A DNA stretch of 64,000 bases from Basidiobolus meristosporus CBS 931.73 (taxonomy: Eukaryota; Basidiobolomycota; Basidiobolomycetes; Basidiobolales; Basidiobolaceae), in the NCBI GenBank assembly GCA_002104905.1, contig MCFE01000411.1, forward strand, positions 1-64,000, written 5' to 3'. The notes beneath the pieces were generated by a model, which saw only the letters and a list, made by a program, of their open reading frames with translations, searched no databases and was not told the origin of the DNA. Below are positions 21,770 through 33,015 of this stretch, one piece after another. The position numbers and the translations under genes were made by a program. Position 1 is the stretch's first letter. The number at the start of each line of letters is the position of its first letter.

Positions 21770-22525
21770 CTTTTGCTGATTATCTTTCTTTTTGAGACAC
21801 CGGACTGATGTGTGTCCTTTCCTTTTGCAGTAGTTACAAAACAGGTTGCTGTTGCCTTTGTAGGGTCTTAGGTACCTCCTTTGTTGGTTATCATTGCTTC
21901 TTAAAGCATTTTCTTCTTCCTTCTTATTGGCACTTGATTTTCTTGATTCTTCATCAAGGAGCCTTCCATATACATAATTTAAGGTCAAATCTTCAGTTCT
22001 GGACACTAGTGCTGATACAAGGCCCTGAAACCTGTCTGTAAAGCTATTCAGGATGGTTACTATCACATCCTCATCAGCAGTTTGTATGCCCACAGATTCC
22101 ATCTCATCTACCAGCAGGGTAATTCTGTTAAATAAATTTTTCATTTCTTCTCCTGGCAGAATCTTTGTAGTAAAGAATTTTGTCTCAGATACATTTGCTT
22201 AACAGCTGAGCATGACTGGTAGGTGTCTTCTAATGCCTTCCAGGCATTCTTTGTTGTTTTTGCTCTTGAGCATTGAATTAGCAATTTGTCCTTGACATTA
22301 AGGCAAATGTGGTTAAAGGCACTTTGTTCTTTCTTCTGGTACTTTAAGGCTTCCTATCCCACGTTTTTAGGAGGGCATTCTTCTCCCATGACAATATCCC
22401 AAAGGCCTCTTTCTTGTAGCAGCATCTTCATCTTCACCTTCCACACTTGGTACTTAAATCCATCCAACTTTTCGGCAGAGGGAAAATTCCAGTAACAGCA
22501 GTAGTAGACATTGCAGAGAGTGACA
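21770..22525 (-). pseudogene. Copia A gag remnant
   Basis: It contains the UBN2/Gag-pol-like helical region (LFNRITLLVDEMESVG, VTILNSFTDRFQGLVSAL, LTLNYVYGRLLDEE) and a CCHC zinc knuckle, CNYCKRKGHTSVRC. It is interrupted upstream of the helical region by stops. Confidence 0.8.
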
Positions 22526-22542
22526 GCTCAGGGTTAATAACC

Positions 22543-22890
22543 TGTTGTAAGAGTCTTGGAGATATTGGAAGTGATTGGGAGAACAAGTAGATTATGTGAT
22601 TTCACTTAATGATTTATTGAATGCAAAGTAGTATTTATACTTTTACCTGGTCTTGCCATAAAAGATACTTAGAATAGGTTAAGAAAGGTCTCAAGAACAT
22701 GTGTGCAAGGTTTGGGGCTGTTTGGACAAGTTTGAGAATTTTCATGTTCTGGGTACCTGGTGTTTTGGTGAAAATATTCAAAGTAAATCCTAACAAGGAA
22801 TTTTGGTCAGTATTTTCTAGGATTTGAAGGTGATGATCTAAGTGACTAAGTTGGGTGAATATTTAGGTGGAAATACAAATTTATACAACA
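22543..22890 (-). repeat. 5' LTR of copia A
   Basis: 348 bp, TGTTGTAAGAGTC...TTATACAACA. Directly inside it on the element strand is GGTTATTAACCC, a mutated form of the tRNA primer site seen intact in other copies. Confidence 0.85.
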
Positions 22891-23622
22891 GACTTGTTCC
22901 ATTGGATAGTGCCACATTGAGCCATGAGTAGCAAATAATGCCATAGTGTGCCAGGGAGACCAAGTGAGCCTGTACTTGGCCACAGAGTATGAAACATAGC
23001 TCTCCATCTTCATGCAAAGCAGCCCCTGTGTTTGACCCATTGTACTGAAGAAAATCCATTTTTTGACCTTTTTTTTGGATCAATGTTGTGCGGGATGTGG
23101 ATGAGCACAGAAGGACTGAAGACATGAATCTGGTACTCAATACCCATGGCACTCTGAATCTAGCTTCTGTGGCTTGTATCAAGTCACAAAAATGCATGGC
23201 ACTATCTTGTTCCACTGGTACTATCAGGCACTGTATTTAAATATTAGCCCTAAAGTAAGACCTATATAAAGCACTTATAGTGCCAGATAGTACCAGTGGA
23301 CCAAGATAGTGCCATACATTTTTGTGACATGATACAAGCCATAGGAGCTAGATTCAGAGTGCCATGGGTATTGAGTACCAGATGCATGTCTTCAGTCCTT
23401 CTGTGCTCTTTCACATCCTGCACAACATTGATCCAGAAAAAAAGGTCAAAAAATGGATTTTCTCCAGCACAATGGGTGAAACACAAGGGGTGCTTTGCAT
23501 GAAAATAAAGAATAATGCTTCACACTCTGTGGCCAATTTTAGGTCTGCTATGCCTTTCTGGCACTCAATGGCACTATTTGGCACTCATGGCTCAATGTGG
23601 CACTATCCAACAGAACAAGTCT
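22890..23622. mobile_element. Palindromic foldback element, copy 1
   Basis: About 733 bp. The two halves are inverted repeats of about 340 bp (AGACTTGTTCCATTGGATAG left; its inverse ends the element) around a central spacer of about 45 bp. A 3-bp target duplication AAC flanks it (22,887-22,889 and 23,623-23,625). It encodes no transposase, and ORFs within the arms mirror each other. Its arms are more diverged (outer half roughly 85% alike) than those of copy 2. It sits exactly at the 5' LTR end of copia A. Confidence 0.85.
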
Positions 23623-23629
23623 AACAACT

Positions 23630-23745
23630 TTATCAAGAGTATAAACACCATACTTTTGATCAATATATTTACAAGTCATTTACATGTAAATCCTATAGCT
23701 CTCCACATCTCCAATACTCCTCAGAATATTGTAACAGGTTATGAG
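23630..23745 (+). repeat. Diverged copia LTR 3' end with intact primer-binding site
   Basis: It resembles the last third of the plus-orientation LTR (AGTATAAACACCATACTTTT, CCAATACTCCTCAGAATATTG), followed by AACAGGTTATGAGCCC, the primer-site sequence. It is an older relative of the main copia family. No gag follows that I can recognise. Confidence 0.55.
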
Positions 23746-24136
23746 CCCAAGCTTACTCTCCTCTTGGTGCCTACTTTGCTCTGGATCTGTTTCTGCTGGT
23801 CTGGGGATAGACTTTTGGCACTTTTGTTCTGCTAAAAGTTAAAGATGACTACTGCTGCTAATAAACTGTGTTTATGAGAATTTGCTATGGAGAAGAAGGC
23901 CTTGCCTTCAAAAGATGCTCCCAATAACTATTCAAATGACTTATGAAGATGAGTCTTTTGAACTGGCATGTAAATATGTCAAGAAATATAGTATGTTGGT
24001 GCACTATCACTACCAAAAAAAGTTGCATATGTCTAGCAACTGAGGGTTCAGATCAACAATGAAATGTATTTTTATATGTATACATATGGCCCCAATTGAC
24101 TGTAAGACAAGCTTTTGGATATGATATCATCCTGAG
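23746..24136. other. AT-rich stretch without recognised features
   Basis: It lies between the old LTR and the DNA-transposon end. I see no ORF or repeat match that I can support. Confidence 0.3.
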
Positions 24137-24851
24137 CCCTATGAAGATAATTGTGATGATCCCATCAAAGGCTGTCACAAAATTGAATTCCATGATTAGG
24201 AGGTATTGATGCCATTAAGACACCCTACAAAGATAGTTTAGAAAAAATTGCACCTCAGATTTCACAAAAACCTAGGTCAAAACTTTTTGTCACAACATTA
24301 CAGAAGTGGCTTTGGATTGGTTCTCTACCAATTCTCTCACTTTTGGATCCTAGATGCTCATTCACCTCCTACATTTGTGTACATTGATTGAGTGTTGCCT
24401 TTTTTTCACACTCCTTACTTCCTGACTAGGCCAATGATCTTACTTTTCATGCACACAAATTGCTCTATATCAGTTGAAATTTCAGTCTCTATTTAACTGC
24501 TGATTGTACTGACCTATACGAGTCCCTATACCCAACAGTATCACTGAGCCCAACCACACACTCAACAAGCAATTTCATTAAAATCCTGTATTCAATAAGT
24601 ATTTTGACTGTAATGCCCTTTTCCATCACTTTGATGGGAACTGTACAGCTTTATGCCATTGTTCATTCACTGGTTCCCGTATGTCCTGGTTTTCGGCCAG
24701 CACTACAAGGCCTAGCACCACATCTGCCAGTCATAGCAATAAATCCTTGCATTATTCAAGTGCATTTTGTTAAGCACCACTCTTGAAGTGGTGTTGGAAG
24801 TGCTTGGTGTGCCTAGTAATATTCCAAATTCTACTGTAGGCATTATGATGG
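24137..24851 (-). mobile_element. Terminal non-coding arm of the Tnp2-like transposon
   Basis: It begins CCCTATGAAGATAATTGTGA, the inferred terminal inverted repeat. It continues with ATGATCCCATCAAAGGC and blocks shared with 33,653-33,939 and, inverted, with 58,709-59,340 (for example AAGGCCTAGCACC, CACTCAACAAGCAA). It adjoins the 3' end of the accessory ORF, as at 58,709. Confidence 0.6.
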
Positions 24852-25361
24852 TCATTTAAGTTCTTGATGTTGTGGCTTTGTCTGTTGGAAGGATATCCAC
24901 TCTGCAACAGAGAATGCAGAGGTTGTGGTAGACACATTAACTTTCTCCAAAAGCTCAACTACCTTGCTGCAGTGTGGCTCAACTGGCTGCACCACCATCT
25001 CTTCTGAGAATAGCTGGTGTCTTATTGTTGATCCTTCTTGGCTATGATGGGACTCAATCCTGACAAATGGCAGACTTGAGATCAAATTTTTGTCATCATC
25101 TGATGTCATTTTTGGCAAAAATTTTGAATTTTCATCCAACAACACATCCATGGACTTGACCAGCTTCTTTGCTTTGGTATTGTAGAGTCCAAACATTCTT
25201 AGATATTCTGCACTTGGTCTGTATCTATACCATGCTTCAAATGGAATAGAATCACAAAGTATTCTGCTATAACTCCTATCTTTAAGGTATATAGCTGAGG
25301 TAACTGATTCCACCCAAAAATCATAGGATAATTTTTGATTATGGTTCATAAATCTTGCCAT
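24852..25361 (-). pseudogene. Chimeric ORF: copia pol fused in frame to accessory-ORF C-terminus
   Basis: The 169-codon open frame starts as copia integrase/linker (MARFMNHNQKLSYDFW, then LLDENSKFLPKMTSDDDKN and VRIES). Near 25,058 it passes without a break into HHSQEGSTIRHQLFSEEM and VSTTTSAFSVAEW, the C-terminus of the Tnp2-associated accessory protein. The shared ES/ESHH residues suggest a microhomology junction. A deletion in the copia part also joins LRMFGLYNTKAKK. Function is unlikely. Confidence 0.7.
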
Positions 25362-25369
25362 ATCAATTG

Positions 25370-27130
25370 TTGATCTGTTTGCATGTTCTGCAACTACATT
25401 TTGCTGTGGGGAGTAAGGTACAGTAGTCTCTTGTTTTATCCCATGAATCTTGCAGAAGTGGATGAAGAGTTTTGAGGTATATTCTCCACCGTTGTCAGAG
25501 CGTATTTTCTTGATTTTTTAACCAGTTTCTCTCTCCACCATGGCTTCAAACTCCCTGAGCTTAGACAGAGCTTCTTTCTTTCTCTCCATGAGGTCAACCC
25601 ATGTGTATCTTGTGTAATCTTCAATAAAAGTGACTAAATATTTCATCCCACCTAAGAATAAATTTTGCGTAGGTCCACACAGATATGAGCGAATTAGATC
25701 TAATTTTTTCTTAGTTTTGTTTAGCCCAGAGCTCTTGAACAGTTGTCTGGCTTGCTTCCCATATATGCAGGCTTCACAGTGCTCCAAACTAGCTGGGGGA
25801 TCAGTTTTTACTCCGGAAATTAACTGATCTCTGATCATTTTGAGCAAATAATCAAAATTGATGTACCTAAGTTTCCTGTGCCAAGGCATTGGTGTTTCTT
25901 CATTTAAGTTAGTTATATTGGCTTCAAGAAATGATGGAATATAAGCTAACCTATACACATTCTGCTCTCTGATATGTAAAGCAAAATGAGCACCATTTTG
26001 ATCAGTGAACCTGCATGCAGAATTGTCAAAGCTGAAACTGTGTCCTTCTGCAGTGGCCTTGGTTACAGATAGTAGGTTTGTAGCTATTTCTTGTACATTA
26101 AGTACTTCTTTAAAAGGCAGTGTATGGCTTCTGTCATTGCTTCTAAGGTTTACTTGGATAGTTCCTTCTCTCACTGCATCAAGTGTTCTATTGTCACCCA
26201 TGAAAACCCTCTTAATTGGGATTTCTTGGTATTGGGTAAAAAGTTTGATTTGGTTTGTAAAGTGTTGAGATGCTCCAGAGTCAATATATCATGTCTGAGA
26301 TTCCTTTTCTGTAGTTGTATTTAGCACAGATATGAATACTCTATCTTCAGTTGTTGCAATGTTTCCATATTCTGGCTTCTTTTGCTGATTATCACTCTTT
26401 TCAAGAAACTGGTCTTAAGTGTGTCCTTCCCTTATGCAGTCATTGCAAAGCAGGTTTCTGTTGCCTTTGTAGGATCTTAGGTACCTCCTTTGTTGGTCAT
26501 TGCTGCTTATTAAAGCCTTTTGCACTTCCTTATAGGGGCTTGATTTTGTGAATTCTTCATCCTGGAGCTTTTCATATACATAATTTAAGGTCAAATCTTC
26601 AGTTCTGGACTCTAGGGCTGATACAAGGCCCTGAAACATGTCTATCGGGCTATTCAGGATGGTAACTATCACATCCTCATCAGTAGCTGGTACACCCACA
26701 GATCTTATCTCATCCACCAGCAAGGTATTTCTGTTAAATAAATTTTTCATTTCTTCTCCTGGCTGCATCCTTGTAGTAAAGAGTTTTGTCTCAGATACAG
26801 TTTCTTAGCAGCTGAAGATGACTGGTAGGTGTCTTTCAATGCCTTCCAGGCATTCTTTGCTGTTTTTGCTCTTGAGCATTGAATTATCAATTTGTCTTTG
26901 ACATTAAGGCAAATGCAGTTAAAGGCACTTTGTACTTTCTTCTGGTACTTCAAGGAATCCTCTCCCAAATTTTTCAGAGGGCATTCTTTTACAATGACAA
27001 TATCCTAAAGACCTCTTTCTTGCAGCAGCATCTTCATCTTCACCTTCCACACTTGGTACTTAAGTCCATCCAACTTTTCAGCAGAGGGAAAATTCCAGTA
27101 ATGGCAGTGGTAGACATTGCTGATAATGAC
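25370..27130 (-). pseudogene. Copia B gag-protease-integrase remnant
   Basis: The gag region has MGEDSLKYQKKVQSAFNC, then LVDEIRSVGVPATDEDV and a damaged knuckle (CNDCIREGHT). The PR region keeps MGDNRTLDAV and VLNVQEIATNLLSVTKAT. The GAG-pre-integrase domain (PMPWHRKLRYINFDYL, CEACIYGKQARQLF) and integrase start (LDLIRSYLCGPTQNL) are in one 227-codon frame (26,201-25,518). The first integrase acidic site reads RSYLC where copy A has HSDVC, so its Asp is lost. Confidence 0.8.
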
Positions 27131-27148
27131 AGCCTGGGGCTCATAGCA

Positions 27149-27497
27149 TGTTGTAAGAGTCTTGGAGTTATTGGAAGTGACTGGAAGGACAAGTAGATTA
27201 TGTGGCTTTCACTTAATAGTTTATTATATGTAAAAGTGATATGCATATTTTTACATAGTCTTGTCATAAAAAATACAAAAAATAGGTTAAGAAAGATTCC
27301 AAGAACATGTGTGCAAAGTTTGGGGCTGTTTGGACAACCTTGAGAATTTTCATGTTCTGGGTACGTGGTATTTTGGTGAAAATATTCTAAGTAAATCCTG
27401 ACAAGGAATTTGGTCAGTATTCCCTAGGATTTGAAGGTAATGATCTAAGTGACTAAATTAGATGAATAATAAGGTGGAATTACAAATTTTCATAACA
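27149..27497 (-). repeat. 5' LTR of copia B
   Basis: 349 bp, TGTTGTAAGAGTCTTGGAG...AATTTTCATAACA. It is followed on the plus strand by accessory-ORF repeat sequence, into which it appears inserted. Confidence 0.8.
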
Positions 27498-27733
27498 GCA
27501 ACAGGCTCTTGAAAAGGTCATGGGCTTTTATCACTGCCAGCTCTAACTGCTCCTTTGACTGAGCACTCTTTGTATTGAGCTACCTTTTTTTCTTAATAAA
27601 TTATGCACTGCTGCATCTGTTTCTGCCTACTTGTCCCTTACTTTCACTGTTCTGGCTACCTGATGTCTCTGTGCCACTCTTCTGGAGCTTTCAGCCCTAC
27701 TTATAACAAGCTGTTGATGAAGCCACCTATTTT
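27498..27733 (-). pseudogene. Fragment of accessory-ORF repeat module
   Basis: It matches the modular part of the accessory ORF at 53,560-53,820. Shared blocks are GGCTCTTGA, ACTGCCAG, TGCATCTGTTTCTGCCT and TTCTGGAGCTTTCAGCCCT. It lies between copia B and copia E. Confidence 0.5.
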
Positions 27734-28083
27734 TGTTGTAAAAGTTAGTAGCTCTATCTAAGTACTCACTTAAGCTAGTCACTTAGAGCATTACCTACAA
27801 ATCTTGTAGAGAACTGACTAAATTCCTTGTTGGGACCAACTTTAAGAATTTTCATGATTTGTGTATCTGGCATTTTAGTGAAAATTTTCTAAGTTGTGCA
27901 AACAGTCCCAAGCTTTGCACACATGCTCCTGAGGCCTTCCTTAGCCTATTCAATATGGTTGTTAGGCCTAGACTATGTAAAAGTATAAACACTACTTTTC
28001 ATTCAATATATATTATTAAGTGAAAATCAAATAATCATCTTATTCTCCCAATCGCTTCCAATATTTCCAAGACTCTTACAACA
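27734..28083 (+). repeat. 5' LTR of copia E, with an internal inverted segment
   Basis: 350 bp, TGTTGTAAAAGTTAG...CTCTTACAACA. The stretch at about 27,846-27,894 (AGAATTTTCATGATTTGTGT through GTGAAAATTTTCT) reads in the opposite orientation to the rest of the LTR. It is followed by the primer site GGTTATGAGCCCC at 28,084-28,096. Confidence 0.8.
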
Positions 28084-28096
28084 GGTTATGAGCCCC
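28084..28096 (+). promoter_or_regulatory. Copia primer-binding site (initiator tRNA anticodon stem-loop type)
   Basis: GGTTATGAGCCCC starts directly after the LTR. GGTTATGAGCCC is the reverse complement of GGGCTCATAACC, the anticodon stem-loop of fungal initiator tRNA-Met. This indicates priming by a cleaved half-tRNA, as established for Drosophila copia and some fungal Ty1/copia elements. The ATG within it is also in frame with gag. Confidence 0.7.
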
Positions 28097-28690
28097 AAGC
28101 TGTCACTCTCTGCAATGTCTACCAGTGGTATTACTGGAATATTTCCCCCTGTAGAAAAGTTGGATGGATCTAACTACCATGTGTTGAAGGTGAAGATGAA
28201 GATGCCGCTAGAAGAAAGAGGCCTTCGGGATATTGTCATTGGAGAAGAATGTCCTCATAAAAGTATGGGGGAGGAAGCTTTAAAGTACCACAAGAAAAAG
28301 CAAAGTGCCTTTAACTGCATTTGCCTTAGTGTCAATAACAAATTGCTAATTCAATGCTCAAGAGCAAAAACAGCAAAGAATGCCTGTAAGGCATTAAAAG
28401 ACACCTACCAATCATGTTCAGCTGCTAAGAAATGTATCTTGGACAAAATTTTTCTACTGCAAAGATGCTGCCAGGAGAAGAAATGAGAAATTTATTTTAC
28501 AGATTACCCTTCTGGTGGATGAGATGGAAGCTGTGGGCATACCAGCTATTGAGGAGGAAGTAATAGTTACCATCCTGAATAGCCAGACAGACATGTTTCA
28601 GGGCCTTGTATCCGCCTTGGAGTCCAGAACTGAAGATTTGACCTTAAGTTACATATATGGAAGAGTCCTTGATGAAAAATTCAGAAAATC
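28088..28690 (+). pseudogene. Copia E gag, interrupted by insertion of copia C
   Basis: The frame starts at the ATG inside the primer site (MSPKLSLSAMSTSGITGIFP) and runs to EALKYHKKKQSAFNCICL and YQSCSAAKKC, then breaks. A second frame carries VAMEAVGIPAIEEEV-like gag helices to LDEKFRKS. There copia C is inserted. The reading continues at 33,364 with SVNKKEEENAL. Confidence 0.8.
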
Positions 28691-29038
28691 TGTTGTAAGA
28701 GTCTTGGAGATATTGGAAGTGATTTGGAGAACAAGTAGATTATGTGGTTTTCACTTAATGATTTATTGAATGCAAAGTAGTATTTATACTTTTACCAGGT
28801 CTTGGCATTACAAACACGTAGAATAGGTTAAGGAAGGTCCCAAGAACATGTGTGCAAAGTTTGGGGCTGTTTGGACAACTTTGAGAATTTTCATGTTCTG
28901 GGTACCTGGTATTTTGGTGAAAATATTCTAAGTAAATCCCAACAAGGAATTTGGTCAGTATTCTCTAGGATTTGAAGGTGATGATCCAAGTGACTAAGTT
29001 AGGTGAATATTTAGGTGGAAATACAAGTTTTTACAACA
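28691..29038 (-). repeat. 3' LTR of copia C
   Basis: 348 bp with TGTTG...CAACA ends. The polypurine tract GAGTGGGAG lies directly beside it on the element strand (about 29,039-29,047). Confidence 0.9.
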
Positions 29039-29049
29039 CTCCCACTCAG

Positions 29050-32000
29050 CTAAATGTTCATACTGACTAGTCCTAATTTTGACCTAAGATATTCAAACTT
29101 GTCTCTAGCTAATGGTTTGGTAAATATGTCTGCAATCAATTCATCTGTATGACAGTAAACTAAGCTAACTAAGTTATTCTCTATAGCTTCTTGTATGAAA
29201 TGATGTCTAATATCTATGTGCTTGGTTCTAGCATGAAAAGTTGGATTTCTACCTAATTGTATACATCCTTGATTATCTTGAAATAAAGTAATAGGCGTTT
29301 TTCAACATAGGCCTAAATCTGTAAAGAGCTTTCTTAACCACATTGCTTCTTTTGTAGCTTCACTGGCTGCTATATACTCTGCCTCTGTAGTGGAAAGTGC
29401 TACGGTTGGTTGCTTTCTTGAATTCCATGAAATGGCTCCTTTACAGTAAAGAAAGGTGTATCCTGTGCTGGATCTTCTGTCTTCTAAATTTCGTCCCCAA
29501 TCAGCACCAGAGTATCCTACAAGATCCTGTTCTGAATCCTTATTAGTGTATCTTAAGCAGATATCAGCAGTTCCTTTTAGGTATCTAAAAATCTGCTTAA
29601 CTGCTGCAATATGATCAGATCCATAATTCTGATTATGTTGGCTGACAACTCCCACTGAATATGAGATATCTGGACGTGTTCCAAGCATTATATACATCAG
29701 ACTGCCGACCATAGATTGATAAGGAAAGTCAGGGCTTTCAGATGGCACCAAGCTCTCTTGATTTGGTTGAGTTTTGACCAAGTTAAGGTTTGTCTCCATT
29801 GGGGTAGCTGCTGGTTTACAGTCTTCCATTTTGTACTTCTTTAGTATATCTTAAATATACTTGGATTGGCTTAGGGTAATAGTCTGGGTACTTCTGTCTA
29901 TGGAGAACTTAATCCCTAAGTAGTAACTAAGTTCTCCTAAATCAGACATCTTGAACTCCTTAGATAGGCTGGATTTAGTCTCTTCCAATGTTTCTAGGTT
30001 ATTGGCGGCTATAATAAGATCATCCACATATAGAGCTAATAGAACTGGATTTGCTCTATCTGGCTTATAATATATACTATAGTCAGCATTACTTCTTTTG
30101 AAACTCAAGGATTCCAAATAAGAATCTATCTTGCAATTCCAGGCTCTTGGTGATTGTTTGAGACCATATAGTGACTTTTTAAGCTTGCAGACCAAATGGG
30201 CGTTATCTTGGTCAACAAACCCATCAGGCTGGTCCATATACACGTCCTCATCAAGTTCTCCATTCAAAAATGCAGTTTTTACATCCATTTGATGAATAAA
30301 AAACTTATATTTGGCTGCAATAGCCAATATTAATCTGATGGAATTAAACTTGGCTACCGGTGCAAAGGTCTCAGTATAGTCAAGTCCTTTTGTTTGAGAG
30401 TATCCTTTGGCCACAAGTCTTGCTTTGTATCTTTCAATTGTACCATCAGCCTTGTATTTTGTCTTGAAGACCCATCTGCATCCAATTGATTTTCGGTTGA
30501 TTGGTAATTTGACTAAGTCCCAAGTTCAATTATCCATCAGTGCCTGATATTCCTCAGACATTGCAGATCTCCAAAACTTTGTCTGAGGGCTATTAAGGGC
30601 CTCTTTTACAGTCTGGGGTTCATCAATATGGACTGAATAGGCATAGGCTAAGTTTGTACCCTCATTGATATAGTAATTTGGGCTATTTCTTGTCCGATTG
30701 GATCTCCGGGCATTTGATACTGGAATGATCACTTCTGGGATATTCCTGGGCACTGATTCTGGCTGAACCACGGTTATAGAGTCCTCTGGAGTGAAGAAAT
30801 TTTCATTGTTTTGCTCTGATTCAATCCTGACAATTGGTGGACTTGAGATCAAATTTTCGTCATCATCTGATGTCATTTTTTGTGAAAATTTTAAATTTTC
30901 ATCAAACAACACATCCCTGGACTTGATCAGCTTCTTTGCCTCTGTATTGTAGAGTCTGTATGCCTTACTCTCATTGCAGTAGCCCATAAATATGCATTTC
31001 TCACTTTTTGGCTCAAATTTTCACTGATTTTGGCCGGTTTTTTGGCATATGCTGTACACCCAAATATTCTTAGATGTTCTGCACTTGGTCTGTATCCATA
31101 CCATGCCTCAAATGGAGTAGAATCACGAAGTATTCTGTTATAACTCTTATTTTCAAGGTATACAGCACTGGCAACTGATTCCGCCCAAAAATCATAGGAT
31201 AATTTTTGATCATAGATCTTGCCATATCAATTATTGATCTGTTAGCTTGTTTTGCTACTCCATTTTGCTGTGGGGAGTATGGTACAGTAATCTCTTGCTT
31301 TATCCCATGCATTTTGCAGAAGTGGATGAAGAGTTTTGAGGTATATTCTCCACCATTGTCAGAGCATATTTTCTTGATTTTTTCACCAGTTTCTCTCTCC
31401 ACCATGGCTTTAAACTCCCGGAGCTTAGACAGAGCTTCTTCCTTTCTCTCCATGAAGTAGACCCATGTGTATCTTGTATAATCTTCAATAAAAGTGATTA
31501 AATACTTCATCCCGCCTAAGGATAAATTTTGCATAGGTCCACACAGATCTGAGTGAATTAGATCTAATTTTTTCTTAGTTTTGATTAGCCCAGAGCTCTT
31601 GAACGGTTGTCTGGCTTGTTTCCCATATATGCAGGCTTTTCAGTGCTCCAAATTAGCTGGGGGATCAATTTTCACTCCAGAAATTAGCTGATCTTTGGTC
31701 ATTTTGCGCAAATAATCAAAATTGATGTGTCCAAATCTCCTGTGCCAAAGCATTGGTGTTTCTTCATTTAAGTTACTTAAATTGGCTTCCAGATATGATG
31801 GAATATAAGTCAACTTGTATAGATTCTGATCTCTGATGCCCAAAGCAATATGGGCACCATTTTGATCAGTGATCCTGCATCCAGAATTGTCAAAACTGAA
31901 ACCGAGTCCTTCTGCTGTGGCCTTGCTTACAGAGAGTAGGTTCTTGGCTATTTCTGGCACATAGAGTACTTTTTTAAAGGTCATTGTATGGCTGCCTTCA

Positions 32001-32190
32001 CTGCTTCTAAGGTTTACTTGGATAGTTCCTTCTCCCACTGCATCAAGTGTTCTATTGTCACATATGAAAACCTTCTTAATTGGAATTTCTTGATATTTGG
32101 TAAGAAGTTCTTTTTGGTTTGTAAAGTGTTGAGAAGCTCCAGAGTCAATATACCACGTCTGAGAATCCTTGTTTGTGGTCATATTTAGTG
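29050..32190 (-). pseudogene. Copia C pol (protease, integrase, RT, RNase H), broken
   Basis: The protease has YIDSGASQHFTNQ. GAG-pre-integrase has LWHRRFGHINFDYLRKM. Integrase has LIHSDLCGPM and ICSDNGGEYTSK, but the third catalytic position reads QQNGVAKQANRSI where copies A and D have GVAE, a Glu-to-Lys change. RT has [18 protein letters not shown] and an intact LALYVDDLIIAANN. RNase H has GYSGADWGRN and STTEAEYIAASEA. Stops at about 31,640, 30,527, 29,852 and 29,304, plus a frameshift near 31,070-31,110, break it. Confidence 0.9.
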
Positions 32191-32251
32191 CAGATATGAA
32201 TAGTCTATCTTCAGTTGTTACAGTATTTCCATATTCAGGCTTCTTTTGCTG

Positions 32252-33011
32252 TTAATCTCTCTTTTTGAAACACCGGTCTGATGTGTGTCCTTTCCTCTTG
32301 CAGTAGTTGCAAAATAGGTTGCTGTTGCCTTTGTAGGGTCTTGGGTACCTCCTTAGTTGGTTATCATTGCTTATTAATGCATTTTCTTCTTCCTTCTTAT
32401 TGGTACTTGATTTTCTTAATTCTTCATCCAGGAGCCTTCCATGTACGTAATTTAAGGTCATATCTTCAGTTCTGGACTCTAGGGCTGATACAAGGCCCTG
32501 AAACTTGTCTTTCAGGCTATTCAGGATGGTAACTATCACCTCCTCATCAGTAGTTGGTACACCCACAGATTCCATCTCATCTACCAGCAGGGTAATTCTG
32601 TTAATTAGATTTTTCATTTCTTCTCCTGGCAGCATCTTTGTAGTAAAGAATTTTTGTCTCAGATACATTTTCTTGGCAGCTGAACATGACTGGTAGGTGT
32701 ATTCCAATGCTTTCCAGGCATTTTTTGCCTTTTTGCTCTTGAGCATTGAATTAGCAATTTGTCCTTGACATTAAGGCAAATGCAGTTAAAGGCACTTTGT
32801 TCTTTCTTCTGGTACTTTAAGGCTTCCTCTCCCACATTTTTAGGAGGGCATTCTTCTCCCATGACAATATCCCAACGGCCTCTTTCTTGTAGCAGCATCT
32901 TCATCTCACCTTCCACACTTGGTAGTTAGATCCATCCAACTTTTCAGCAGAGGGAAAAATTCCAGTAATAGCAGTAGTAGACATTGCAGAGAGTGACAGC
33001 TCGGGGCTCAT
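32252..33011 (-). pseudogene. Copia C gag, frameshifted
   Basis: The start lies in the primer site (33,011) or at 32,984 (MSTTAITGIFPS). Frames change near 32,915 and 32,735. The longest piece holds the gag helices (MKNLINRITLLVDEMESVGV) and zinc knuckle CNYCKRKGHTSDRC. Confidence 0.85.
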
Positions 33012-33015
33012 AACC

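Larger units (their letters stand above)
18605..22890 (-). mobile_element. Ty1/copia retrotransposon A, full-length but decayed
   Basis: It is flanked by LTRs at 18,605-18,953 (3') and 22,543-22,890 (5') with TGTTG...(C)AACA ends. Internal order on the minus strand is gag, protease, integrase, RT, RNase H, the copia order. It is about 390 bp shorter than copy C because the segment between VLYVPE and HSDVCGPM (the GAG-pre-integrase HHCC region) is deleted near 21,484. Stop codons and frameshifts break every gene. The 5' LTR ends where foldback element 1 was inserted. No target duplication is recognisable. Confidence 0.9.
25062..27497 (-). mobile_element. Copia retrotransposon B, 3'-truncated
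   Basis: A 5' LTR (27,149-27,497) is followed on the minus strand by gag, protease and integrase. RT, RNase H and the 3' LTR are missing because the element ends at the chimeric junction near 25,058. The primer site reads GCTATGAGCCCC. Multiple stops are present. Confidence 0.85.

Noticed and set aside
22838-23624. Open frames of 64-125 codons within the foldback arms
   Set aside because: The same frames recur in mirror image in every arm as a consequence of the palindrome; they cross arm boundaries and lack protein features.
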